NCBI GenBank assembly: GCA_902651635.1
Contig: CACRSC010000069.1
Span: 106,219 to 170,218 of the forward strand
Length of the DNA: 64,000 nucleotides
DNA from: Mastigamoeba balamuthi
Taxonomy: Eukaryota > Evosea > Mastigamoebida > Mastigamoebidae
Direction: 5' to 3'
Each line of letters begins with the position of its first letter. Position 1 is the first letter of the stretch. The notes beneath the pieces were generated by a model. The model was given only the letters and a program-made list of their open reading frames with translations, searched no databases and had not been told where the DNA came from. The position numbers and the translations under genes were made by a program. Below are positions 9,890 to 20,800 of this stretch, piece after piece.

Positions 9890-10331
9890 GCAAACAAACG
9901 CCCCTGTAGAGCCTGCGCCGTTGCCTCTGCCTGCGCCTGTTGGCTGCTCCTCGGTGGTCCCGCCGCGCATTCGTGCTGAGGGGGCCCGGAGCCAATTGAT
10001 GCCGGCAGGTGGTCAGCCACTCGGCGGGTTCGAACCCGATACGCAGCGCGCTTGGCCCAACGTGGGCAAATGCCTGAAGCAGCAGCGGAAACGGGTCTGT
10101 GGAACTGCATGATATCTCGGAGAGATCTCTTCGAGCGTTCGCTGAGATTTCAGACAGAACTGGCCGATATTTCTGTGTGTCCACGTCAGCCCGAGAAGAG
10201 AAAGCAGACACAATTGAGGCAGTGCCGGCCAGCAGCGCCCTGCTGCGATCTGTGTGTGCCTGCTGACACTAGCGCTAACATTTCTGCAAAAGCGACAGAG
10301 CGCCCGCAGAGCCCTCCGAAAGCTCCTCAGG
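9890..10331. promoter_or_regulatory. Intergenic region upstream of the VIT-like gene
   Basis: 442 bp without a supported gene. It contains CCAATTGAT (9992), ACAATTGA (10210), GATATCTCGGAGAGATCTC (10111) and GATATTTC (about 10163). The GATATC/TATCTCGG words resemble those before 8034 and 44452. Confidence 0.35.
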
Positions 10332-12132
10332 ATGGAGCCACCGTCTGCGTGCCCCTGCGACCGCTGCCTGCCCCTCCTCGTCTGCGGGGGCCTCCTGCAC
10401 CCCCTGGCCCCCAGCTCCCTCGGCGCCTCTGTCCGCATACTGGGCATCTTCGCAGGTCCTCAGTCCCCGCTTGTGCCTGTGCCCGCGCTGCTGCCCTGAG
10501 CAATTGCTTAGCGCCCTCGCGCCCCCTCGGTGCCCCCTCGCCCCGCAGAGACCGACGTCGAGCTCCGCTACGCCAACGCCACCGCCTCGGAGCTGCGCGG
10601 CTGCGTGCTCCCCGTCTACGTGCGGCGGGGCTGCACCGTCTCGTCCCTCCGCGTGGGCCGCGCGGGCCCCGAGCCCCCCGAGCAGCGCGCCCTCGTCGCT
10701 GCCTCCGGTCGGCCCCTGGGCGTCGCCGCTGCCGCCTGCTGCTACGCCGACGTGGGCTGCATCGCCCCCGGTGCCAGCGCCTCTGTGGGGGTCCGTGCTC
10801 TGTGCTCTGTGCTCTGTGCTCTGTGCCGCCCCCTCGGAGCCGCAGACGCTGAGCACTTGGTTTTTTTCGTGTGTTGGCCCCCGTGCAGTTTGTCGTCCGC
10901 TCGCTGCTCAAGTGCGCCGACGGGGCCCTCGTCTACAGGCTGCCCTTCAAGTGCCCGCCGGGCCTGCAACGCCTCTTGGGCGGCGGCCTGGTGGCGCCGC
11001 TGCCGCTGCCGCTGCCGCTGCGGCTGGCCGTCGACGTGTGGACCATCCGGGGCGCGCAGTTCGAGAGCGACCCCGTCGTCCTGCTGGGCGCCGCCTGCGA
11101 GCCCTTCCTCGCCCCGCGCTGCGACTCGCGCGGCGGCGGGCCCCACTTCAGCGTCTCGCGCGAGGCCCCCGCGTTCGACGGCATCCGCGTGCGCATGGCG
11201 TACAGCGGCGACACGCTGCGCAGGCCCTTTGTGGTGCGCTACGGCAGCCACTTCTGCGCCTGCCTGCTCTCCTCCCCGCTGCCGTGCGCTGCTCTGCCCC
11301 TTCCCAGCAGCAGCCCGAGCTCAGCGGAGCACGCGGGGCGCAGAGACAGGGACAGGGGCCACGCGGTGCTGAGCAGAATCACCGCGAGCAGCGGCGTGAC
11401 GGACCTGCTGAGCAAGGTGCACTCAGACGGGCGCTTCCTCGTCTCGGGGAGGGTCGCCACCACGTCGGCAGAGCCCGAGCACGTCACGCTGCTGCTGCGA
11501 TGCGAGCGCGACCACGCGACGGTCAGGCAGGCCTTCGAGATACCCGCGCTGGCAGACGCAGCGCACCGCGACCTGCAGAGCACCATCGGTGGGCCTCGAG
11601 CCCCCTTGCCCTCTCCCGGCTTCTCATGGGGTGCAACGCTCAGAGGCTCGCGTGTGGGCTGAGATGCTCGTCAAGCTGCTGTGGAACAACTTCAGGGCAG
11701 CGGCTGAGAACCAATCGTGACCACTGAGACCTTTCCCCCACGCTGCCGTTCTCACCGGGCGCCTCTCCACTTCTGCTGTGCAGAATCGGCGACATACAGG
11801 CGCGGCTGCGGCTGCTCCCGCCCCTCCCTCCTCCTTCAAACGACGCAAAGCCCAGGCAGAGAGTGCCTCGGAGAGCGCAGAGACTGCGGAGGCGCGAGGT
11901 TGAGCTCGCAAGAGAGGGCGAGGAGGCAACCGGGTCCGAGGCAGAGGGCGAGCCACGGCATCGCAGCAGCGACCTCGAGTGTGCCGTCTGCCCCCAGTGC
12001 AGCCGAAAGGCCTCTGTGTGCGTCTGCCAGCAGCCGCACGCCCAGAGCAGCCCCGCTGACGACGTCGAGCTCTCTCTGACGCCGTACGACACTGGCGACG
12101 GCAGTGGCCCCTCTGACTCAGACCCCTGCTGA
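10332..12132 (+). CDS. VIT-domain-like protein, 495 aa
   Basis: Five exons: 10332-10455, 10549-10790, 10889-11588, 11644-11716, 11784-12132. All introns are GT-AG and junction phases agree. The first 130 residues follow the VIT (vault/inter-alpha-trypsin) pattern: DVELRYANATASELRGCVLPVY, then a hydrophobic turn and VGCIAPGASASVGFVVR. In other protists VIT is normally followed by a von Willebrand A domain. Here no DxSxS metal site is seen. Instead there is a beta-rich middle (RLAVDVWTIRGAQFESDPV), a segment TTSAEPEHVTLLLRCERD, an amphipathic stretch ARVWAEMLVKLLWNNFR and an acidic/basic tail with a short Cys cluster (CAVCPQCSRKASVCVC). The role is unknown. An in-frame intron within exon 3 near 11240-11320 cannot be excluded. 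Confidence 0.6.
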
Positions 12133-12302
12133 CCCACATTGTTCATACTCTTGGTGTTGTGCAAAAATCGAAGCTTCTCTTCTTGAGCTTCTTCAGAGTG
12201 CATCTCCACATCAATTCAGTCGCAGAGCCCATTTCAGAGAGTGCCTGAGTGCTGAGACTTGGGTAGCTGTATTTGTGCAAGTACTCGTTATAGCCGCAGG
12301 AT

Positions 12303-13745
12303 TTACAACTCAAAGCGCGACTTTTCGGGGAAGGTGCTGTTGGCGAGGTCGATGAGCTGTTGTAGCGCGTCGGGGTCTGTGGCGCTGCCGTCCTGCAGGC
12401 AGAGGCAGTCGGGGTTCATCGCCAGGGCCTTCTGGAGGAAGAGCGTGTTCTCCCAGACCTTGTCGCCCCACTCGACCGTGTGCAGCGACGCGTTGCGCAG
12501 CACCGCGAGGCCCTCGCCCAGCCCCTCGTGCAGCTGCATCATCGACATCACCACGTCGGTCGTGTGCCGCAGCTGGTGTGCCGTCGTCGCCCTCATCTCC
12601 TCGGGCCACACGGACCACGCCATCTCCGACAGCCCCTGTGCGCGTGCGCCGATCGCTCTTGTCAATGGACAATGAAGACAATGATCAGTTGATGGGGGGG
12701 GCGCCGCACCCTGGACCAGAGGTAGCACGAGTGGCTCGGGTAGTTGCGGGGCTGGGAGCCGTAGCGCGTGCTCAGCACCTCGTTGGTGTAGTGGAGCTGC
12801 GTGTGCCACGAGGGCGTGAGGTAGCCGGGGTAGCTGGGGGCCTTCTGCCTTCCTTGGTCTGTGGGGTGCATGCAATTCCGGGGTTTTCCGGGTTAGTTAA
12901 CATGCTCTGCTGCCGATTGCGGGCAAGCGCGGCCCAGCGGAGGACGCACGGAAGACGGAGCGGCCCTCGGGGCTGACGAAGAAGAGGCGGTCGAGGGGCC
13001 GCCAGAGGAAGACGTCGTCGTTGAGGTAGAGGAAGCACTGCGAGAGGCCCGGGATGCGGTGCAGGTTGGCCTCGATGGCGTTGGAGTTTGCGGTGGGCAG
13101 GCTGCCGTTGATGTCCGCGGGGAACAGCGCCTCGTGCGCCACCACCGTCACGCTCGACGCGTTGAGCCACTCGGGCACCTGCCCGTCGGTCACGAGGAAG
13201 ACGTTGCGCGCCCACGGTGCGTTGCGGACGAGGGCCCGGAGGCTGTAGCGCAGCGTCCCCATGTCCCGTGTCCGCGACTCGGCCCGCGCGTCGACGATCG
13301 TCTGCTCCAGCACGCCGTGCACGCTGGCGTAGCGGCCCCAGGGCTCCTCGGCCTGCCGCGAGGGCTTGCGGGACGTGCGGCTGTCGACCCACGTGTAGAC
13401 GACGTCGATTTCCTGGTGCGGGGTGGGAAACGCTGCCCTGAGCCGTTTTGCCCGATACAGAAGGAAGTTTCCACCACGGTGGGGACGCACCTCGCACTGG
13501 ACGCCCTCGTGTCCCCTCTGCCCCAGCTCCCTCTGCTGCTGCTGCTCTGGCACGCGTGCGTCCTGGGCCTCTGGGGCGTTGTGGTGCGACTGGTGCGAGT
13601 GCTGCTGCTGCTGCTGCACTGACGAGAGCATTGCCGTGTACGCGTCGCCTGCGGTAGCGGCAGCGGAGCGTTGCTGCTGCAGGGCCAGGTGCAGCTGGCA
13701 CAGGGGCACCAGCAGCAGCAGCGGCGTGAAGAGAATGACGCGCAT
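12303..13745 (-). CDS. Stealth-family sugar-phosphate transferase (GNPTAB-like)
   Basis: Exons 12950-13745, 12710-12858 and 12303-12635; 425 aa with consistent phases. The start is the ATG at 13745, giving a signal anchor (FTPLLLLVPLCQLHLAL) and a Gln/His-rich stem. Stealth CR1 is IDVVYTWVD. CR2 includes RDMGTLRYSLRALVRNAPW, VFLVTDGQVPEWLN, HEALFPADI, LPTANSNAIEANLHRIPGL and LYLNDDVFL. The later exons contain LHYTNEVLSTRYG and a C-terminal FPEKSRFEL, like CR3/CR4. Family members move hexose- or HexNAc-1-phosphate from a nucleotide sugar to glycans. The human homologue makes the mannose-6-phosphate tag in the Golgi. A type II Golgi membrane enzyme is inferred. It is convergent with the VIT-like gene (170 bp apart). 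Confidence 0.87.
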
Positions 13746-14021
13746 GGTTGCCCTCGCTCGCGTTGTGTGTGAGTGAGCTGGGTGAGTTTTGCTACTGAGT
13801 GTGGTAACCAGAGCGTGCGGAGTGCGCTGGCGAGGTGTGTTTGTATCAAACAGGCCTGCTGCTGGGTGGGACCACTGAGAAAAATGCAAGAGTGAAAAGA
13901 GCCCGGGGCGATGGCTGACTGAGGGCGTGCGCTGACGTGTTTGATCAGGTGCAGATCTTTGTCCACATCGGGGGAGCGCAGAGTCACCACGCTTGCCCGT
14001 GATGTCACGGTGCTGCTGCCG

Positions 14022-15058
14022 TCAGGTGGGGGGCTTGCGGTACAGGACCTGCAGGAAGAGCCTCGGCGGGCCCCCGAACTTGTCGATGCGGACGGGCGTC
14101 CTCTCGGCCACCGCGAACCCCGCCCCCACAAACACCTCGTCGAGCACCTCTGCACCCGCGCCGCCAGCGCCAGAGGTCAGCAGCGTGCGTGTGTGCGTTT
14201 GCGCGGTGGCGGAGTGAGTGCTGCGTGCCGCTGGTGAAGAAGAAGACGCGGGTGCCGTCGGGGCGCACGTAGTAGTTGGGGGCCAGCTTGCGCGGGGGCC
14301 GCTGCGCGTCGAAGGAGACCTGGCACTCGTCGCCCTCGGCGTAGTCGCGGAACAGCAGCGCGCCCCCGGGCCGCAGCGCCGCGTGCAGCCGCCGCGCCAC
14401 GTTGGGCCACAGCGCCGGCGCGATGGCGCTCAGCACAAACACCGCCAGCGCCACGTCGACGCTGCCGTCCGCCGCCACGTGGCCGATCTCCCCCGCCTCC
14501 CCCGGCGCCGCCACGTCGATCGCGTGCGCTTCCACGCGGTCTGCGCAGCGCATTATTTATAATCGCGAGTGAATAATCCGACGCCAAGTCGAATTGCGGG
14601 GCGCGAATCAATTGATGGGGGCCGAGAGAAGGGAAAAGGGCGGCGGCACCAGCGGGGACGTCGGGGTTTGCGCGGAGGACGTCGAGGGCCTTGCGGGAGA
14701 TGTCGAGGGCGACGAAGCGGGCGGCGGGGAAGGCGCGGGCGAGGGGGGCGACGCTGTGGCCGCCGCCGCAGCCGACCTCGAGGAGGAGCGGGGCTCGGGG
14801 CCCGGCGAGGAGGTGGGCGAGGGCAGGGACGAGGTAGGCGCGGTCCTTGGAGCTGGCGAGGTAGCCGCGGGGCTTGGCGTAGAAGCGCTCCCAGTAGCGG
14901 CCTGCCTCGCGCTCGTACTTGGCCCGCCAGTAGCCGCTCACGTACTCGGCCCGCGCTGCGTACCCGTACGCCTCCTGTGCCTGCGGCGCACCCTGCCCCT
15001 CCTGCCCCGCGTGTGGCTGCTGCGCTTGCTGCGGCTGCTGGGGGGCCTCGCCTGACAT
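14022..15058 (-). CDS. METTL2/6/8-like tRNA 3-methylcytidine methyltransferase
   Basis: Exons 14650-15058, 14229-14540, 14022-14149; 282 aa, frames consistent. After a Gln/Ala-rich leader come YWERFYAKPRGYL, the SAM-binding motif LLLEVGCGGGHSVAPL and VALDISRKALDVL. These are followed by VDVALAVFVLSAIAP, LRPGGALLFRDYAEGDE and a terminal block LAPNYYVRPDGTRVFFFTS, EVLDEVFVGAGF. The FRDY and NFYVRxDGT-type motifs are diagnostic of the METTL2/6/8 group, which makes m3C in the anticodon loop of tRNAs. Intron 2 (14150-14228) has no GT dinucleotide near the needed donor. Only GC-AG with GCACGC restores the frame. Intron 1 contains TCAATTGAT (14608). It is divergent from the next gene, with 165 bp between starts. 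Confidence 0.85.
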
Positions 15059-15223
15059 GGTGCAGTGCAGTGGTCAGGCAAGGCAGATATCGGAAAAGGG
15101 GCATGACGCCAGCGCCGTATCTGCAGATATTCACGGGAATAATCAGTGTAACCGGTAAGCGCCCACTTGTCGCAAGGCGCGGAGCCCTCGCACGCACGAG
15201 GAGGAGGGACGGAGGGCAAGGGC
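15059..15223. promoter_or_regulatory. Bidirectional promoter between methyltransferase and Cys-containing protein genes
   Basis: Only 165 bp separate the two start codons. It contains CAGATATCGG (15084) and GTATCTGCAGATATTC (15117), which match words upstream of 8034. No TATA box is evident. Confidence 0.45.
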
Positions 15224-17546
15224 ATGGCGCAGGAGGAGGAGGAGGAGCCCTCGCTGGCGCTCTCGTTTGCGACGCTGACGGGCGACTGGCGCAACACGGT
15301 GCCCTCTGCCCTCTGCCCCCTGCCCTGCTCCCCTGTCTCTGACCCCCCCTGCTGCCGCTGGGCAGATGGAGCTGCGGGTGCCGGTGGCGTGGCGCGTGGC
15401 CCGCTCTCTGTCGCAGGGCGCTCTCTTTGCCGCAGGTGCTGCCGCCCAGGTGCAGCTCCTCGCCACCCGCGCTGGTCTGTGCCCCCTCCCTCTGCCCTCC
15501 TCTCTGCCCCCCTCTGGCCCGGCCACCCTGTGCTCACAGCGCGGCGGCGTCCCCTCTGTGCAGAGCTGCTCTGCCCCTCGTGCGGGCGCATCGTCGCTGT
15601 GGAGCCCCGCTCCCTCTCCTGCTCTCCTGCTCCCCCCGCCTCTGCCGCCCCTGCGGGGCCTGAGCCTGCCGGGACTGCGGCTGCCCCTGGCCCTGGCCCC
15701 CTGGAGCGCTACGCCTTTGCTGTGCGCCGCCTCTGCTTCTGCGGGGGGCTGCCCTGCGCCCAGGGCCCTGCCGGCGACTACCTCCTCCTCGCCCTCTGCC
15801 TCCCCGGCGGCCTCTGCCCCACTTGGCCCTTCAAGCTCGCCGCCTGCCGCTCCCGCCTCCCCCGCCCCCCCAAGAGGAAGAGGGGCCTCGCCGACTCTGC
15901 CCCTGCCCCTGCTGCCCCTGCCCCTGCCCATGCCGTCTGCTCCGCGGGCTCCCTCGAGCAGCCTCCGCGCGCTCGCAGGCGCCTCGCCCTCGCNNNNNNN
16001 NNNNNNNNNNNNNNNNNNNNNNNNNNNNNNNNNNNNNNNNNNNNNNNNNNNNNNNNNNNNNNNNNNNNNNNNNNNNNNNNNNNNNNNNNNNNNNNNNNNN
16101 NNNNNNNNNNNNNNNNNNNNNNNNNNNNNNNNNNNNNNNNNNNNNNNNNNNNNNNNNNNNNNNNNNNNNNNNNNNNNNNNNNNNNNNNNNNNNNNNNNNN
16201 NNNNNNNNNNNNNNNNNNNNNNNNNNNNNNNNNNNNNNNNNNNNNNNNNNNNNNNNNNNNNNNNNNNNNNNNNNNNNNNNNNNNNNNNNNNNNNNNNNNN
16301 NNNNNNNNNNNNNNNNNNNNNNNNNNNNNNNNNNNNNNNNNNNNNNNNNNNNNNNNNNNNNNNNNNNNNNNNNNNNNNNNNNNNNNNNNNNNNNNNNNNN
16401 NNNNNNNNNNNNNNNNNNNNNNNNNNNNNNNNNNNNNNNNNNNNNNNNNNNNNNNNNNNNNNNNNNNNNNNNNNNNNNNNNNNNNNNNNNNNNNNNNNNN
16501 NNNNNNNNNNNNNNNNNNNNNNNNNNNNNNNNNNNNNNNNNNNNNNNNNNNNNNNNNNNNNNNNNNNNNNNNNNNNNNNNNNNNNNNNNNNNNNNNNNNN
16601 NNNNNNNNNNNNNNNNNNNNNNNNNNNNNNNNNNNNNNNNNNNNNNNNNNNNNNNNNNNNNNNNNNNNNNNNNNNNNNNNNNNNNNNNNNNNNNNNNNNN
16701 NNNNNNNNNNNNNNNNNNNNNNNNNNNNNNNNNNNNNNNNNNNNNNNNNCCCCCGCCTCTGCCGCCCCTGCGGGGCCTGAGCCTGCCGGGACTGCGGCTG
16801 CCCCTGGCCCTGGCCCCCTGGAGCGCTACGCCTTTGCTGTGCGCCGCCTCTGCTTCTGCGGGGGGCTGCCCTGCGCCCAGGGCCCTGCCGGCGACTACCT
16901 CCTCCTCGCCCTCTGCCTCCCCGGCGGCCTCTGCCCCACTTGGCCCTTCAAGCTCGCCGCCTGCCGCTCCCGCCTCCCCCGCCCCCCCAAGAGGAAGAGG
17001 GGCCTCGGCGACTCTGCCCCTGCCCCTGCTGCCCCTGCCCCTGCCCATGCCGTCTGCTCCGCGGGCTCCCTCGAGCAGCCTCCGCGCGCTCGCAGGCGCC
17101 TCGCCCTCGCCCCCGCTGCTCCTCTGCAGCGCCCGCAGGCACCCGCACACGCCCAGGCGCAGGCGCAGGCGCTGCTGCAGGCCGTCGTGGTGCCCGCGGG
17201 CCCCATGGCCCGGGGTCCGCAGGCGCGCGTGCTGGTGCGCGTGCTGGTGGTGCGCTTTGCCGGGGTGGACCTCGAGGCGCTCTTCACGTGCGGCGACGCT
17301 GTGGAGCGCGCCTTCAGGCCCCTGATGCCGGGCTTCCTGGGCACCACCCACAGCGTCGTCCCCTACGGCGCGCACGGCCCCGGGGGCGCCGGGCACCAGC
17401 GGGCCTCGACGGCCCCCACGGCGGTGCTCGTGAGCATCTTCACGTCGCGCAGCGCCCTCGAGGCCGCTGAGGCCCTCTTCGGGACCATGGCCAGGCTGGT
17501 GCCTCCGCCGCTCTACGCCTGGACCACCACAGTCGGCCTCCCCTGA
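15224..17546 (+). CDS. Uncharacterised putative nuclear protein with Cys pairs, interrupted by an assembly gap
   Basis: Exons 15224-15298 and 15366-15474, then a third exon from 15564 that runs into the gap at 15993 and resumes at 16750, ending at 17546. The first two introns are GT-AG. Exon 3 opens with LLCPSCGRIVAVEP, a CxxC pair, followed by RRLCFCGGLPCAQG, a basic nuclear-localisation-like PPKRKRG, a Pro/Ala/Gln linker and a folded C-terminal part (RVLVRVLVVRFAGVDLEALF, ALEAAEALFGTMARLVPPPLYAW). A transcription or chromatin role is possible, but no family is recognised. Sequence on both sides of the gap is duplicated, so the real exon is probably one copy joined without the gap, giving about 390 aa. 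Confidence 0.55.
15633..17109. repeat. 360-bp direct duplication flanking the gap
   Basis: 15633-15992 equals 16750-17109 except for C/G at 15891/17008 (Ala versus Gly codon). The copies abut the N run exactly, as expected when two contig ends carrying the same sequence are scaffolded without merging. Confidence 0.9.
15993..16749. other. Assembly gap (757 N)
   Basis: A run of N flanked by a 360-bp sequence present on both sides (15633-15992 and 16750-17109). Confidence 0.99.
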
Positions 17547-17837
17547 CCTGCCGCCGCTGCGCTGCTACCACTGCGCTGCCAGCCCAGCGGGACGTCCCAG
17601 AGAGCAACGGCTGTACTGAACGCTGCCGCAGCACTGCACAACACATCACCCCGACCAACAACCCTGCTGTGGGCGCTGTACGATGTCGTGCTGGGGCGCG
17701 TGGGCCCCTGTGCTATATTTTGTGTCTAAGCGGGGGGAGAGAAAGAGAGAGAACACACAATGCGCACGCCGCCCGTGGGCCCTCTGTGCAGTGGCGCGTG
17801 CGTGCGTGTGGGCCAGGGGGAGGGCAGAGGACCCCGG

Positions 17838-20800
17838 CTAAACCACGTTGTGCATGGGGACGGAGCCGCTGCTGGAGGAGCTGGAGAGGCTGGCGCCCGA
17901 GAGCGCTGTGACCGGGGGCGCGATGTTGGCGGGGAGGATGATGATGGGTGTGCCGTCGGGCGCCGTCGAGCGCAGGTGGAACGGCACCTCGAGCGACTGC
18001 ATCCCCCTGCCGCCCGCCGAGCTCACGACGCCCAGCGAGAGGTCCGCCATGCCCGCCTGCGTCGCGAGGTCGGGCAGGTCGATGTGGGGCTCGTTGGACA
18101 GCGTGTCGGGCGCCTGGCGCCTCTGCCGCGTCCTGTAGATGTGCGCGATGGCCAGCGCTGCGGCGGCGGCCACGACGCAGCCCATGGCCACGGGCACCGC
18201 GATGACGGGCGCCAGGTCCACCTCGGTCTTCTCCTGCGTCACGTACTCGACAGAGGCGCCCCCCTCGGTGGCGTTGCCCGTGCTGTTGGCCTGCGACGCC
18301 GCAGAGGGCTCCACGTGGCACCACGTCTCGGCGGGCTGCATCTGGCGGTAGCCCGTCTGGCAGCTGCAGTCGCTGGCGTTGCAGCCCTCGCCCCCGTCGC
18401 ACTCCTCGCTCCCGTCGACGACCCCGTTCCCGCAGCCCGCGCAGTAGGTCCGCGCGGGCACGTACGCCGCGTGGCCCGCGGAGCACCTGCACGTGTCGGC
18501 GACGCAGAACTGGCCGCCGTCGCACTCCTCTGTGCCCTGGACGTGGTTGTTGCCGCACGCTGCGCCACAGGCAGGGGCGTCAGAGGGGCCAGGGGGCCGA
18601 GGCGCTGCGAGAGGCAGGAAGGCTCACTGGGGACTATCTTGATGCATCCGTAGGTCACGGGGCTCGTGGGCTCGTAGTCGGTGAGGCAACGGCACGACGT
18701 CGTGTTGCAGTTGGAGCCGCCCTCGCACTGCTCGCCCGCCTCGAGGACGCCGTTGCCGCAGCCCGAACACGACGGGACACGGGGGCTGAAGGCACTATGC
18801 CCCTCGGTGCACGTGCAGTTGGCGCTGCAGTACTTGCCGCCGTCGCACTCCTCTGTTCCCTGCACAGCAGCGTCGCCACACTCTGCGCGGTCCGTTGCTC
18901 AGACGCCAGAGCAGCAGGGGGCCTAGTGGAGGGGAGCGGCGCACTGTAGGCGATGCGGAAGCAGCCGACCGAGAGGGGCGTTGTGCTGCGATAGCCAGCG
19001 CCGCAGCTGCAGTTGGAGCAGCCAGGGCCCCCATCGCACAGCTCGCCCGCGTCGAGCACGCCGTTGCCGCAGGCGCTGCATCCCGGCCGCGGGGGGCTGT
19101 AGGGCGTGTGGCCCGCCGTGCACGAGCAGTTTACGCAGCCCAGGCCCCCGTCGCACTGCTCCGTCGCGATGGCGAAGCCGTCCCCACAGACTGGCAGCAG
19201 CGGCGAGCACAGGCCGTGGGTCAGCACAGAGACACGAGGCATCGAGTGCGAGTGCGGAGCGTACTAGGACGGCAGTCAGGCGACGTGGGGGAGGCCACCT
19301 TCCAGTGGGGCAGGCACATGCACTGGTCGCTGCAGCCGACGCCGCCGTCACAGTCCTCGTTGCCGTACGTAGTACCGGCTTCCTTGATGCCGTTGCCGCA
19401 GCCTGCGCACAGTTGCGTTTCAGCCCTCCGACGGCGTCGCGAGCTGCGGGGGCAGCGAATTGTGCGCACGCGGAAGGCCGCACACGCCGTTGGGCTGGCA
19501 CGACGTTACGGACGACGCCGGCGAGTTCACGCAGCCCTTTGTGGTCGCCAGCACACAGGCTGTGCAGGGCATGCGTTAGCACAATAGAGCAGGAGGGGGA
19601 GGGGGAAGGGGGGCGCACTGGGGTCGAAGGCGCCGCAGTTGCAGTCGCAGTTGGCGTCGGCCCACTTGGCGGGGGAGCAGGACCAGCTCCTGGGGAGGGC
19701 CCTGCAGGCGCCCTCGAGGCAGGCGCGGTCGCCGCAGCTCGAGTTGGCCCCGAGGTCAGCGCAGTCGGGGTCGCGGACGCCGCTGCCGGGCACCTGGCAC
19801 TCGCAGTCGCACACGCCGTCCCCGTAGCGCGCCGCGCTGCACGTCGACGGCCACGCCTCGACGCAGGCCCCCGCAGCAGAGCACCGGGCCACGCGCTGCC
19901 CCGGGCAGGGGAGGGCGCGGGGCCACCAGCGCGTCGACGCGGTGTCGAAGCAGTCGGGGTCCACCGCTGTGCCCCCGCACCCGCACTGGCAGCCGTCCCC
20001 GCTCCCGTACGACCGCAGCGCGCACACCCCCGTGTTCCACCCGGGCGCTGCCCTCGCCGTTGGGCCCCGTCAGCCCTGCGTGTGCGAGGGACTTGTGTGT
20101 GCGTGCGCTCACCGAGGCAGTGGCCCGTGCGGTCGCAGACGCTGCTGGCGCTGCAGTTGACTGACACGGGGTTCTTGGCGCAGTCGGGGTCCCACACGCC
20201 GCACTCGCAGTGGCACGCGGCCCCGTCGTTGTACAGCGACGCTGCGCACGTCCACCCCGCAGGCGCTGCGCGTTGTGTGTCGGTGTGCCGTCCGTTGCTG
20301 TTAGTGCGTGTTTTGCAGTGTTGCTGTGCACTGCAGTGCTGATGGGTGTTGTACCGGTGGCGAGGGGCTGGCCCAGGGTGCGCAGGAGGACGTTGGAGTC
20401 GTTGGCGTTGTCCCAGTCGGCGACGTGTGGGTTCCAGGCGGGGGAGGAGGGGGTGCCCGCCAGCGTGATGGGCCGCCAGAAGGAGAGGCGGGGCGTGAGG
20501 CGCTCGAAGGAGGTGAGGTAGCTCCAGTGGTAGCACTGCGAGACAACGCGGAACCCCACGTAGACGCGGGGGGTCAGGGCTGTCATGCCGGTGACGGCGA
20601 TCTCGCCCCACGAGAGCACCGAGGAGTAGAGGCTGACGGCCTTGGCGTCCTGCACGAACGAGGGCGTGGCCTTGGGCAGCCCTGTCGCGGGGTCCGCCTC
20701 GTACATGACCACCTGCGCCTGCACGCTGAACGACGACGCGTAGCCCAGCGCCAGGAAGCACACCTGCAGGGGCCCAGGGGCCAGCAGGGCGTCAGCCAGC

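Noticed and set aside
15366-17546. Continuous 726-codon frame through the N gap
   Set aside because: The gap length is arbitrary and the sequence on both sides is duplicated. The real exon cannot contain both.
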